A DNA stretch of 25,806 nucleotides. Source: DASPKW01 sp038244055. GTDB taxonomy: Bacteria; Planctomycetota; Phycisphaerae; Tepidisphaerales; Tepidisphaeraceae. Positions 14,268 to 21,978 of this stretch are shown here, piece after piece. Every line of letters starts with the position of its first letter. The stretch's first letter is position 1. The stretch lies in the NCBI GenBank assembly GCA_038244055.1, contig JBBRTW010000040.1, positions 1 to 25,806 of the forward strand, written 5' to 3'. The notes below the pieces were generated by a model, which was given only the letters and a program-made list of their open reading frames with translations, was not told the origin of the DNA and made no database searches. The translations under genes and the position numbers were made by a program.

Positions 14268-15827
14268 ATGCCGAATCCGGAACTGCTGCGAATCGTCGAC
14301 GGGATCGCCCGCGACAAAAACATCGAGCGCGAATCCGTCTACTCCGACGTGGAGCAGGCGATCGGTTCGGCCCTGCGCAAGCAATTCAATACCGAAGACT
14401 CCAGTGAATTCGCGGTGACGCTCGATCGGGCGACTGGGGATATCACGGTGGCGCGCGGCGGGGAGCAGATTCCGCTTTCCGCACTGGGGCGCATCGCGGC
14501 GCAGACCGCCAAGCAGGTCATGATTCAACTCATCCGGCAGGATGAACGCGGCAGCATCTACGAAGAATTTAAGGATCGCGTGGGAACGATCGTCACGGGA
14601 ACGATCGCGCGCTTCGAAGGCGGGACCATGATCGTCAACCTCGGCCGCGCTGAAGGCATCATGCCCAAGAGCGAGCAGATTCCCGGCGAGGCCCATCAGC
14701 AGGGCGAGCGCATTCAGGCCCTGATCCTGGAAGTGCGCGATACGCCGGCCGCCGTGAAGATCATCATGAGCCGGAGCCACCCGGAACTGATCCGCCGCCT
14801 GTTCGAGCGCGAAGTGCCCGAAGTCGGCGAGCGCACGATTGAAATCAAAGCCCTGGCCCGCGAGCCGGGTCATCGCACCAAGATCGCCGTCGCCTCGATC
14901 GATACCAAGGTCGATGCGGTCGGCGCCTGCGTCGGCGTGCGCGGCAGCCGCATCAAGAACATCGTCGATGAACTGGGCGGCGAGAAGATCGACATCGTCC
15001 GCTGGAACGAGTCTTCGCAGATTCTGATCCAGAACGCCCTCAAGCCCGCCGAAGTGACCGAAGTCTCCCTCTGCTTCGAACTCGGCCGCGCGACGGTCGT
15101 GGTCAATGAAGACCAATTGAGCCTGGCGATCGGCAAGCGCGGGCAGAACGTCCGCCTGGCGGCGCGCCTGACTGGGTGGGATGTGGACATTCTCACACCC
15201 GTTGAATTCCAGGCCGGCGTGCAGCGCCTTGAAGCGACCCTCAAGAGCATCGAAGGCTTCCCGACCGATGCGATGGACAAGGTCATCGCCCTGGGGCTGA
15301 TCGATGTGCGCGATATCGAGGAAGTCGGCGTCGAGCCGCTGATGGAAGAGGCGGGGTTGACGGAAGAAGTGGCCCAGATGGTGGTGGAGCGCTGCGGCTC
15401 CGAAGCCAAGGTGGTGGCGGCCGAGCAGGAACGCAAGAAGTCGGCGATGATGATGGGCCGGATCAGAGGCACGCCCGATCTGGCGACGCTAATTGGAATG
15501 AAGGGTGTGGATGCACCGGGCGCATCGATTCCGGTGCAGGAGCCGCGGGCGTTTCAGGAAGGCGTTGAAGAGCCGGCCGCCGAGGGCGGCGACCGGATGC
15601 CCGGCGCGATGGAAAGCGCCAGTGGCGGCGCGCCGGAAGTGACGGTGCATAAGGAGGAGGCCGTCGCGGACGATGAGTTGTCGGTGGAGGAGCAGGCGGT
15701 GCATGTTGGAAGCGGCCTGCCGGCGGAAGAAGCCAAGGCGGGCGAAGCTGAAGAAGAACCCGATATCGCCGGGTTGGCGGAAGGCCGAGTCGCCCCGCCG
15801 TCCTCTACGCGGGAGGAAAACAGGTAG
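14268..15827 (+). CDS. nusA: Transcription termination/antitermination factor NusA
   Basis: 519 residues. N-terminal RNA polymerase-binding domain (about 1-105; LLRIVDGIARDKNIERESVYSDVEQ), S1 domain (about 106-175; VGTIVTGTIARFEGGTMIV), KH1 (about 200-265; DAVGACVGVRGSRIKNI) and KH2 (about 270-335; LSLAIGKRGQNVRLAARLTGWDVDI), then a helix-hairpin-helix-like repeat (about 340-390). The last ~110 residues are acidic, Ala/Glu/Gly-rich and probably disordered, unlike most NusA. It modulates pausing, termination and antitermination. Start fixed by GAGG about 5 bp upstream. Likely cotranscribed with infB 154 bp downstream. Confidence 0.97.
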   Translation: MPNPELLRIVDGIARDKNIERESVYSDVEQAIGSALRKQFNTEDSSEFAVTLDRATGDITVARGGEQIPLSALGRIAAQTAKQVMIQLIRQDERGSIYEEFKDRVGTIVTGTIARFEGGTMIVNLGRAEGIMPKSEQIPGEAHQQGERIQALILEVRDTPAAVKIIMSRSHPELIRRLFEREVPEVGERTIEIKALAREPGHRTKIAVASIDTKVDAVGACVGVRGSRIKNIVDELGGEKIDIVRWNESSQILIQNALKPAEVTEVSLCFELGRATVVVNEDQLSLAIGKRGQNVRLAARLTGWDVDILTPVEFQAGVQRLEATLKSIEGFPTDAMDKVIALGLIDVRDIEEVGVEPLMEEAGLTEEVAQMVVERCGSEAKVVAAEQERKKSAMMMGRIRGTPDLATLIGMKGVDAPGASIPVQEPRAFQEGVEEPAAEGGDRMPGAMESASGGAPEVTVHKEEAVADDELSVEEQAVHVGSGLPAEEAKAGEAEEEPDIAGLAEGRVAPPSSTREENR

Positions 15828-15981
15828 GGGCAGTGTAAAAGTAGAATGCAAGTCAAAGTCCCAGACTTTCAGACCCGAAAGGGCCCGATTGTCGTACAAA
15901 GCGAGTAAAGCGTTGAGCACATAAAGAACCCCGGGGCTTCATGCCCCCATCGTCGGAATGGTTGTTTTTTTGGAGATTGTT

Positions 15982-18900
15982 TTGGCTAAAGCTACGAAGA
16001 GTGGTGTCCGGGTGAATGCCCTTGCAAAAGAGCTGGACCTCGAAAGCAGGGATATTCTGACCAAGCTGAAGGGTGAGGGCTTGGACTGGGCGCACAACCA
16101 CATGAGCACGCTGACCTACGGCCAGGCGGAGACGGTCAGGGAATGGTACAAAACCGGAGAGCTTGGACGGAGCAAATCGGCCGAAGCTGAAGGGGAGTCC
16201 GCGCACGCGGAATCCGAAGAAGCGGGCAAGGCGCGATCGCACAAGGCGCGCGGCAAGAAGCGCGAGTCGGGCGAGAGCAATGAGGGCGGGGGAACCGCCG
16301 TCGCCGAAGCCGAGGGGCAGGAGGCGCAGGATGAAATCGTCACCGAAGATCACGAGACGGTGGTACACGATGCGCCGACCGTGGTGACCGTGGAGCTGCC
16401 GGCCGACGCGCCGGCGGAGACTGAAACAACGCAGACAACCGGGCGCGAAGCGCCGCCGACCGCGCCTGCCGCGCCGACCTTGAAATTGACGCCGACGGTG
16501 GTGACGCCGCCGATCCCGGCCGCGCCGACTGCGCCCGCGCCGGCGGTGGGAACTCCGCCGGCGGTGGCCGCCGAAGCGCCCAAGCCGGGCATGCCGACGG
16601 CTCCGGGGGTTCGACCCGTCGTGGGAATCGCCGGCGGCGGAACCGGTGTCGCCAAGCCCGGCATGCCGGGCCGCCCGGGCGAGGTTCGCCCGCCGGTCAC
16701 GCGCCCGACCGTCACCCTGGAAAGCCGCCGTCAGATGGCGCCGGCCGCCCCGGTGAAGTTCGTTCCGCGCAAGGCGGAGATTCAGGGACCGCGCGTGGTC
16801 CGCGAAGAGAAGCCCGATGTCGTGCCGCTTCCGCGTCCGCGCACCCGGCCGGGCGAAGGCTCGGCGAATCCGACATTCACTCCCGCCAAGGCCCAGACCG
16901 GGCGCGGCGTCAAGCGGGCTGAGGAAGAGGAAGAGACAGCAGAGCAGAAGGAGAAGAAGGCCAAGAGCGCCTCGCTCTCAACCCGCCGTCGCGGCGCGGA
17001 TGGGCGGCGCGGCGAGGCCGACGAGAAGCTCCGCGAGTTCACCGATGCCGATCTCATCGAGCGCAAGGAGCGCCTGCTCAACGCCGAGAAATCGCGGCAG
17101 GTGTTCGATGCCCACATCAAGAAGGCCGGCCAGCGCGGCACGCATGCGATCGCCAAGTCCGCCTCCGAGCGCGGCGAGCCGGTCGAGCTCGAAATGCCGA
17201 TCACCATCCGCCGCCTTTCCGAGGCGATGGGCGTCAAGGCGAACGATCTGATGTCCAAGCTGATGCGCAAGGGCGTGATGGCCCACATCAACGCGAATCT
17301 GGATGTCGCCGTCGCCCAGGATATCGCCGTGGATTACGGGATCGAGCTGGTCATCAAGACCCCGCTCTCGACTGAAGAGATTCTCCAACAGGAGTTCGAC
17401 AAGCAATTGACCGATCCAGAGAAGCTGGTCACCCGGCCGCCGGTGGTCACGATCCTCGGGCACGTCGACCACGGCAAGACGAGCCTGCTCGACAAAATCC
17501 GCAGCGCCAACGTGGCGGCCGGCGAATCGGGCGGCATCACGCAGCACATTGCCGCGTGGATGGTCGAGGTCGGCGAGGGCGAAGCGAAAAAGCGCGTCAC
17601 CTTCATCGATACGCCCGGCCACCAGGCCTTCACCAGCATGCGCGCCCGCGGGGCGAACATGACGGATGTGGTCGTTCTGGTCGTATCCGCGGCCGAAGGC
17701 GTGCAGCCGCAGACGATCGAATCGATCAACCACGCCAAAGCGGCCGGCGTGCCGATCGTCGTGGCGATGAACAAGATCGACCGCGTCGATGCCAACCCGG
17801 ACATGGTTCTGGGCCAGCTCGCAGCGCAGGGGCTCAACCCCGTCGAATGGGGCGGCAATGTCGAAGTGGTCCGCACCAGCGCGATCACCGGGCAGGGCGT
17901 TCCCGATCTGATCGAAATCCTCGACCTGCAATCACAGATCATGGAACTCAAGGCCGACCCCACCGCGCCGGCGCAGGGCCGGGTCATCGAATCGATGATG
18001 GCCCCGGGCCTGGGCGCAGCGGCGACGGTCCTCGTGCAGGGCGGCACGCTGAAGGTCGGCGATATCATGCTGGTCGGCGGCGCGTATGGGCGGGTTCGCA
18101 ACCTGGTCAACGACCGCGGGCAGATGATCCAGGAGGCCGGGCCGAGCACGCCGGTGATCGTGGCCGGTCTCAATGGCCTGCCGCAATCGGGCGAGAAGTT
18201 CTATGTGCTGGATGATGCCGAGCGCGCCAAGACGATCGCCGCCGAGCGGTCCACCGCCACGCGGCAGAATCAGCTCGGCTCGCAGAACCGTCTGAGCGGC
18301 GCGGGCCTCCTCAAGGAACTGTCTTCAAGCACGCAGATGAAGACTATCAACCTGATCATCAAGGCGGACGTGCAGGGATCGGCCGAGACGCTGGTTGCCA
18401 CCGTCACCGCGCAGAACACCGAAGAGGTGCAGGTGAAGGTGATCCACTCCGGCGTCGGTGGCGTCACCGAGAGCGATGTGGAACTGGCGATGGCCACCCG
18501 CATCAACGCCGAGGACCCGACCACGCCCCGCAAGGTGGCGATCATCGGATTCCACGTCGTGCCGGATGAATCCGCCCGGGCATTGGCCGAGCAGAATCAC
18601 ATCGACGTCAAGACCTACCGCGTGATCTACGAGATTTTCGACGATTTGAAGAAGTCGCTCTCGGGGATGCTGGAGCCGGAAATTCGCGAGAAGCTGCACG
18701 GGCACGTGGACATCCGCAAGGTATTCAAGGTCAGCCGCGTGGGCAGCATCGGCGGATGCTTTGTCACCGATGGCCACATCAGCCGCGGCAGCAAGATCCG
18801 CCTGATCCGCGACGGCAAGATCATCACCGAGGATTTGACCATCGAATCGCTCAAGCGCCTCAAGGACGATGTGAAGGAAGTGAAGTCCGGCCTGGAGTGC

Positions 18901-18987
18901 GGCATCAAGCTCGCGGGCTACGACGACATCAAGGAAGGCGACCGCCTGGAAGGGTATATCCGCGAGAAGTTCGAGCGGACGTTGTAG
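15982..18987 (+). CDS. infB: Translation initiation factor IF-2 (TTG start)
   Basis: 1001 residues from TTG 15982, preferred over the in-frame ATG 15958 because GGAG (15972-15975) stands 6 bp before the TTG and lies inside the longer version, and because the protein then starts as IF-2 does (MAKATKSGVRVNALAKELDL). An IF2_N helix domain (1-55) is followed by a ~330-residue Ala/Pro/Glu-rich linker, a second IF2_N domain (about 400-460), and the GTPase: GHVDHGKT 493-500, GGITQHIAAW, DTPGH from 543, NKID 597-600. Domains II-IV follow (VIYEIFDDLKKSLSGML, fMet-tRNA-binding C2 end). It delivers initiator tRNA to the 30S subunit. The nusA-infB gap has a possible TAGAAT -10 at 15842 and a GGGGC-TTCAT-GCCCC hairpin at 15933-15947. 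Confidence 0.95.
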   Translation: MAKATKSGVRVNALAKELDLESRDILTKLKGEGLDWAHNHMSTLTYGQAETVREWYKTGELGRSKSAEAEGESAHAESEEAGKARSHKARGKKRESGESNEGGGTAVAEAEGQEAQDEIVTEDHETVVHDAPTVVTVELPADAPAETETTQTTGREAPPTAPAAPTLKLTPTVVTPPIPAAPTAPAPAVGTPPAVAAEAPKPGMPTAPGVRPVVGIAGGGTGVAKPGMPGRPGEVRPPVTRPTVTLESRRQMAPAAPVKFVPRKAEIQGPRVVREEKPDVVPLPRPRTRPGEGSANPTFTPAKAQTGRGVKRAEEEEETAEQKEKKAKSASLSTRRRGADGRRGEADEKLREFTDADLIERKERLLNAEKSRQVFDAHIKKAGQRGTHAIAKSASERGEPVELEMPITIRRLSEAMGVKANDLMSKLMRKGVMAHINANLDVAVAQDIAVDYGIELVIKTPLSTEEILQQEFDKQLTDPEKLVTRPPVVTILGHVDHGKTSLLDKIRSANVAAGESGGITQHIAAWMVEVGEGEAKKRVTFIDTPGHQAFTSMRARGANMTDVVVLVVSAAEGVQPQTIESINHAKAAGVPIVVAMNKIDRVDANPDMVLGQLAAQGLNPVEWGGNVEVVRTSAITGQGVPDLIEILDLQSQIMELKADPTAPAQGRVIESMMAPGLGAAATVLVQGGTLKVGDIMLVGGAYGRVRNLVNDRGQMIQEAGPSTPVIVAGLNGLPQSGEKFYVLDDAERAKTIAAERSTATRQNQLGSQNRLSGAGLLKELSSSTQMKTINLIIKADVQGSAETLVATVTAQNTEEVQVKVIHSGVGGVTESDVELAMATRINAEDPTTPRKVAIIGFHVVPDESARALAEQNHIDVKTYRVIYEIFDDLKKSLSGMLEPEIREKLHGHVDIRKVFKVSRVGSIGGCFVTDGHISRGSKIRLIRDGKIITEDLTIESLKRLKDDVKEVKSGLECGIKLAGYDDIKEGDRLEGYIREKFERTL

Positions 18988-18990
18988 GAG

Positions 18991-19096
18991 AGTTGTTAGT
19001 TGTTAGTTGCTAGTTGCTAGTTGCTAGTGTGGAGTGCATGAGAACTATTGGATTTTGTTGCTGCAACTAACAACTAAAAACTAGCAACTAGCAACT
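18991..19096. repeat. Inverted heptamer tracts forming a long hairpin between infB and ylxP
   Basis: Arm 1 (18991-19028) is GTTGTTA twice then GTTGCTA three times; arm 2 (19063-19096) is the reverse-complement type (CAACTAA, CAACTAA, AAACTAG, CAACTAG, CAACTT). The best register gives about 20 pairs with one mismatch across a 34-nt loop. It fills almost the whole infB-ylxP gap; arm 2 ends 10 bp before the ylxP ATG, leaving no room for a ribosome binding site. Confidence 0.9.
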
Positions 19097-19106
19097 TCCC
19101 CCGCCC

Positions 19107-19388
19107 ATGACCATTGGCGTGCTTCAGATCGAGCTTGAGATTGCCGACGCGATGTCGTTGAAGGACAAGCGGCGGGTGATTTTGAGCTTGAAGGATCGGA
19201 TTCGGCATGGCCGCAATGTGTCGATCGCCGAAGTCGGAGCGCTCGATGAGCACCGGCGGGCGATCCTGGGCGTGGCGATGGTCAGCAATGACCTTCGGTA
19301 CGTCCAGGGCGAATTGGATCAGTTGATGGATTTTGTGAAGTCGGTGCCGCAGGTAAGCGTGCTCGATCATCAGATCGATTTTATGTAG
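19107..19388 (+). CDS. ylxP: DUF503 protein YlxP
   Basis: 93 residues. The whole length matches DUF503 (YlxP): GVLQIELEIADAMSLKDKRRVI near the start, then SLKDRIRHGRNVSIAEVG and a C-terminal strand (SVLDHQIDFM). The family is small, found between infB and rbfA in many bacteria, and forms a dimeric alpha/beta fold; a role in ribosome or translation-related RNA work is supposed but not settled. Its place here between infB and rbfA is the conserved one. No Shine-Dalgarno is seen because the start is abutted by the heptamer hairpin. Confidence 0.9.
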   Translation: MTIGVLQIELEIADAMSLKDKRRVILSLKDRIRHGRNVSIAEVGALDEHRRAILGVAMVSNDLRYVQGELDQLMDFVKSVPQVSVLDHQIDFM

Positions 19389-19436
19389 TTCAGGAGAAGG
19401 CCGTGTCAGATCTTGTATGTGTTGGACCGTTGATAT

Positions 19437-19550
19437 GCCGTGCGATTGACGAAAGTGAATCGCACGGTGGGAGGACGGTTTCTCAAGCCGTTTTATAAAC
19501 GGTCGCCCCGGACTGGGGCCTCGAACGTGGTTCGACTCCACGGCCGTGCA
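19437..19550 (+). ncRNA. Structured, tRNA-like RNA element in the ylxP-rbfA spacer
   Basis: From 19462 to 19550 the sequence can fold as a class II tRNA-like cloverleaf of 89 nt. Acceptor GCACGGT (19462-19468) pairs with GCCGTGC (19543-19549, one G-U). D-arm GAGG/TCTC has an ACGGTT loop. The anticodon-like arm is GCCGT/ACGGT with loop TTTATAA. A variable arm GCCCC/GGGGC follows, then a textbook T-arm CGTGG-TTCGACT-CCACG. Deviations from a tRNA: G instead of U at position 8, two bases between D and anticodon arms, six bases after the variable arm, loop triplet UAU in a long-variable-arm background, no encoded CCA. In addition GCCGTGC at 19437-19443 can compete for the acceptor strand, extended by GATT/AATC to an 11-bp hairpin. 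It could be a tRNA relic, an unusual tRNA, or a leader switch for rbfA. Confidence 0.4.
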
Positions 19551-19571
19551 TCTCAGAATTGCATCGTTTGC

Positions 19572-19599
19572 TTTAGGTTTTTCGTTTTTAGTTTTCCCC
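19572..19599. repeat. T-rich period-7 tract abutting the rbfA start
   Basis: TTTAGGT, TTTTCGT, TTTTAGT, TTTCCCC are four consecutive heptamers ending one base before ATG 19601. They occupy the place of a ribosome binding site, which is absent. Confidence 0.55.
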
Positions 19600-19600
19600 A

Positions 19601-20158
19601 ATGTCCATCAGAACCGAACGAGTCGCAAGCACCATCCAGCGCGAGCTGGCGATGATCATCCTGCGCGAGCTGGTGGACCCGCGTTTGACGGGGTTCCCGA
19701 GCATCACGCGGGTGAAGGTGCTGGATGATCTGTCGTCGGCGGAGGTATTTGTGACGGTGATGGGCACGCCCGGGCAGCAGACGGCGGCGCTCAATGCCCT
19801 CAAGCACTCGGCCGGCCTGATGCGGACGCGCCTGACCAAGCAGATGACCCTGCGGGTTGCGCCGTTCCTGACCTTCAAGCTCGATGAGGATCTCAAGAAG
19901 GAACTGGAACTGGAGGCGGTTCTGCGGAAAGTGGAGCGCGAGAACGAGGAACTGGACCGCAAGCGCGCGGAAGAGGCGGCCGCCGCGGCGGCGCTGTTGC
20001 CGCCCGCGGATGATTCGATCGTGGCGTCAGCGGAATCCAGCGCCGCCCCGGTCGAATTGAACGCGGCACCGATCCAATCGAATGACGCATCGGCCGACCC
20101 GCCACTCGATAAACCCGCTGACCCTTCACCGGGGGCGCCCCCGAGCCATGGCGATTGA
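19601..20158 (+). CDS. rbfA: 30S ribosome-binding factor RbfA with C-terminal extension
   Basis: 185 residues. The first ~110 follow RbfA closely: RVASTIQRELAMIILRELVDPR, ITRVKVLDDLSSAEVFVTVMG, then a helix with LKHSAGLMRTRLTKQMTLRVAP and FLTFKLDEDL. RbfA is a KH-like 30S maturation and cold-adaptation factor acting near the 16S 5' helix. The last ~75 residues (Glu-rich helix EVLRKVERENEELDRKRAEE, then Ala/Pro/Asp-rich) are an extra, probably disordered tail. No Shine-Dalgarno; preceded by a T-rich heptamer tract and the structured RNA. Part of the nusA-infB-ylxP-rbfA set. Confidence 0.92.
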   Translation: MSIRTERVASTIQRELAMIILRELVDPRLTGFPSITRVKVLDDLSSAEVFVTVMGTPGQQTAALNALKHSAGLMRTRLTKQMTLRVAPFLTFKLDEDLKKELELEAVLRKVERENEELDRKRAEEAAAAAALLPPADDSIVASAESSAAPVELNAAPIQSNDASADPPLDKPADPSPGAPPSHGD

Positions 20159-20238
20159 TCGCCGAATATTTTTTGAGCGCTGGCCGGGGATGTTGGCCGG
20201 CCGGGCGACAAGTTTCCAGCGATCGATCTCCCCATCCA

Positions 20239-20913
20239 ATGACAACCCTTTCAACGGCAACTCAAGACATGAAGAGTGCGACAAAACACGCGGAAGACCT
20301 CAAGGCCCTGATGAAGCGGCTTTCGAAAGAGTACAAGCCGGCCCCCCGGGAGAAAGTCGATCCCCTGCGGGCGCTGGTGCGGGCGGCCGTCCTGTTCGAT
20401 GTGCCCGATGAGCGCGCCGATGACGCGATGAAGGCGATCGAGAAGGAATTCGTCGACCTCAACGAGCTGCGCGTGGCGACCGAGATCGAGCTCCACGAGC
20501 TGCTGGGCAACAAATTCCCGCAGGTCGAGCGCCGGGTGACCATGTTCACCCAGGGCCTGACGATGATTTTCGAAAAAGAGCACACGCTCAAGCTGGATCG
20601 CCTGGCGACCATCAGCAAGCGCGATGCGCGGCAGTTCGTGCGCGAGCTTCCGGAGGTGCATCCGTTCGTCGAGGCGTATGTGATGCTCATGTCGTTCGAT
20701 GGCGCGTGCGTGCCGGTGGACGACATGATGGTGCAGTTCTTGATTGAAGAAGGCGTTCTGGAGCCGAAGACGGACCTCGATGAGGCACAAAAGTTTCTCG
20801 AGCACAATTTGAAGGCCGAGGAATGCTACGATTTCTTTATGATGGTGCGCAACGCGTCGCTGGCCCACGCCGATGAGTCGGCGAAGAAGGCGGCGGCGAA
20901 GAAGAAGAAGTAG
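20239..20913 (+). CDS. Endonuclease III-like (HhH-GPD fold) helical protein, probably inactive
   Basis: 224 residues from ATG 20239; ATG 20269 and a TTG at 20155 overlapping the rbfA stop are alternatives, none with a clear ribosome binding site. The order of segments resembles endonuclease III: DPLRALVRAAVLFDV, an ELPEVHPFVEAYVMLMSF stretch in the place of the helix-hairpin-helix, VPVDDMMVQFLIEEGVLEP in the place of the VDTHV-R-RLG catalytic Asp segment, and AEECYDFFMMVRNASL in the place of the last helix. The catalytic Lys of the HhH (GVGxKTA) is not conserved (Phe-Val here) and the four FeS cysteines are missing. It ends in a Lys/Ala tail. Glycosylase/lyase activity is therefore unlikely; it may bind DNA or have another role. 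Assignment is by pattern. Confidence 0.55.
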   Translation: MTTLSTATQDMKSATKHAEDLKALMKRLSKEYKPAPREKVDPLRALVRAAVLFDVPDERADDAMKAIEKEFVDLNELRVATEIELHELLGNKFPQVERRVTMFTQGLTMIFEKEHTLKLDRLATISKRDARQFVRELPEVHPFVEAYVMLMSFDGACVPVDDMMVQFLIEEGVLEPKTDLDEAQKFLEHNLKAEECYDFFMMVRNASLAHADESAKKAAAKKKK

Positions 20914-20926
20914 TTGGCGAAAATGA

Positions 20927-20951
20927 TGAATTCTGAATTCTGAATTCAGAA
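20927..20951. repeat. Triple TGAATTC heptamer / palindrome upstream of hisG
   Basis: TGAATTC at 20927-20933, 20934-20940 and 20941-20947 in exact 7-bp register, closed by AGAA so that TTCTGAATTCAGAA (20938-20951) is a perfect palindrome. It ends 16 bp before the hisG start. Confidence 0.9.
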
Positions 20952-20967
20952 GCACCGGGATTGAGAT

Positions 20968-21861
20968 ATGACTGATCGACTTCCAGTGACGACTCTCCGA
21001 GTAGGGCTTCCATCGGGCAGTTTGCAGACCGCGACTGTCGAACTGTTCGCCAAGGCGGGATACCGCATCAGCATCGACAGCCGCTCGGTTTTTCCGCGCT
21101 TCGATGATCCGGCCATCTCCGCCGTGCTCTTTCGCGCCCAGGAGATCAGCCGCTACGTGGTCGATGGAATCATCGATTGCGGGCTGACCGGCTACGACTG
21201 GATCGTCGAAAACGGCAACGTCGATGATGTGGTCGAGGTGTGCGAGCTCGAATACAGCCGGGCCACCGCCAACCCGATCAAGTGGGTTCTGGCGGTGCCG
21301 GAAGAGTCATCGGTGACCAGGGCCGAGGATCTGGATGGCAAGATCGTCGCCACCGAACTCGTGAAGACGACCCAGCGCTATTTCGCCGACAAGGGCGTCA
21401 AGGTTCAGGTCGAATTCTCCTGGGGCACCACCGAGATCAAGGCTCGCCTACTCGATGGAATCGTCGATTGCACCGAGACCGGCTCGAGCCTGCGGGCGAA
21501 CAATCTGCGCATCGTCGATACGCTCCTGCGCAGCACGACGCGTTTCGTCGCCTCGAAAGCGGCCTGGTCCGATCCGATCAAACGCGAGAAACTGGAAAAT
21601 ATCGCCATGCTCCTGCGCGGCGCGATCGAGGCGCGGGCCAAGGTGGGCCTGAAAATGAACGTCCCCGAGGGCAAACTCGCGGAAGTCATCAGCTTTCTCC
21701 CGGCCGAGAAGAGCCCGACCGTGAGCCGCCTGGCCGATTCGGCTTGGGTCGCGGTGGAAGTGATTCTTGAAGAAAAACAGGAGCGCGAGCTGATCCCCCG
21801 CCTCAAGCGCGCCGGAGCCACCGGCATCATCACCTATCCGCTCAACAAAGTGATCCCCTGA
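20968..21861 (+). CDS. hisG: ATP phosphoribosyltransferase, long form HisG
   Basis: 297 residues. Catalytic domains 1 and 2: LRVGLPSGSLQTATVELFAKAGY at the start, DCGLTGYDWIVE, the PRPP-site stretch VDCTETGSSLRANNL and an ATELVKTTQRYFADKG helix. The C-terminal ~80 residues (about 215-295; LKMNVPEGKLAEVISFLPAEKSPTVSRL ... ITYPLNKVIP) are the HisG_L regulatory ACT-like domain, so it should be a self-contained hexamer with histidine feedback, independent of HisZ. It catalyses the first step of histidine synthesis. No other his gene is adjacent. It is preceded by the TGAATTC repeat and by no clear promoter. Confidence 0.95.
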   Translation: MTDRLPVTTLRVGLPSGSLQTATVELFAKAGYRISIDSRSVFPRFDDPAISAVLFRAQEISRYVVDGIIDCGLTGYDWIVENGNVDDVVEVCELEYSRATANPIKWVLAVPEESSVTRAEDLDGKIVATELVKTTQRYFADKGVKVQVEFSWGTTEIKARLLDGIVDCTETGSSLRANNLRIVDTLLRSTTRFVASKAAWSDPIKREKLENIAMLLRGAIEARAKVGLKMNVPEGKLAEVISFLPAEKSPTVSRLADSAWVAVEVILEEKQERELIPRLKRAGATGIITYPLNKVIP

Positions 21862-21888
21862 AGCGCGGGATAAATCGGGCGGCGCGAG

Positions 21889-21894
21889 TATAAT
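21889..21894 (+). promoter_or_regulatory. -10 box TATAAT ahead of the TPR lipoprotein gene
   Basis: A perfect TATAAT hexamer 28 bp after the hisG stop and 85 bp before the TPR start, with no good -35 at 16-18 bp spacing. A leader of about 75 nt is implied. Confidence 0.45.
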
Positions 21895-21978
21895 GGGGTG
21901 TGGAATGGATAATCCGGCCGGCCCGCCAGTCGATGCGTTGTGAATCGCCCGCGGGCAGGCGATAGATGAGGACGCTGT

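Noticed and set aside
13928..14407. Plus-strand frame of 159 codons before nusA
   Set aside because: It runs through the REP-like hairpins and into nusA in another frame; the translation is Cys/Trp/Arg-rich without any family resemblance.
19449..19520. Alternative tRNA with anticodon CUC on hairpin ACGGT/GCCGT
   Set aside because: The loop TTCTCAA looks right, but no matching D-arm and acceptor strand exist at the required distances.
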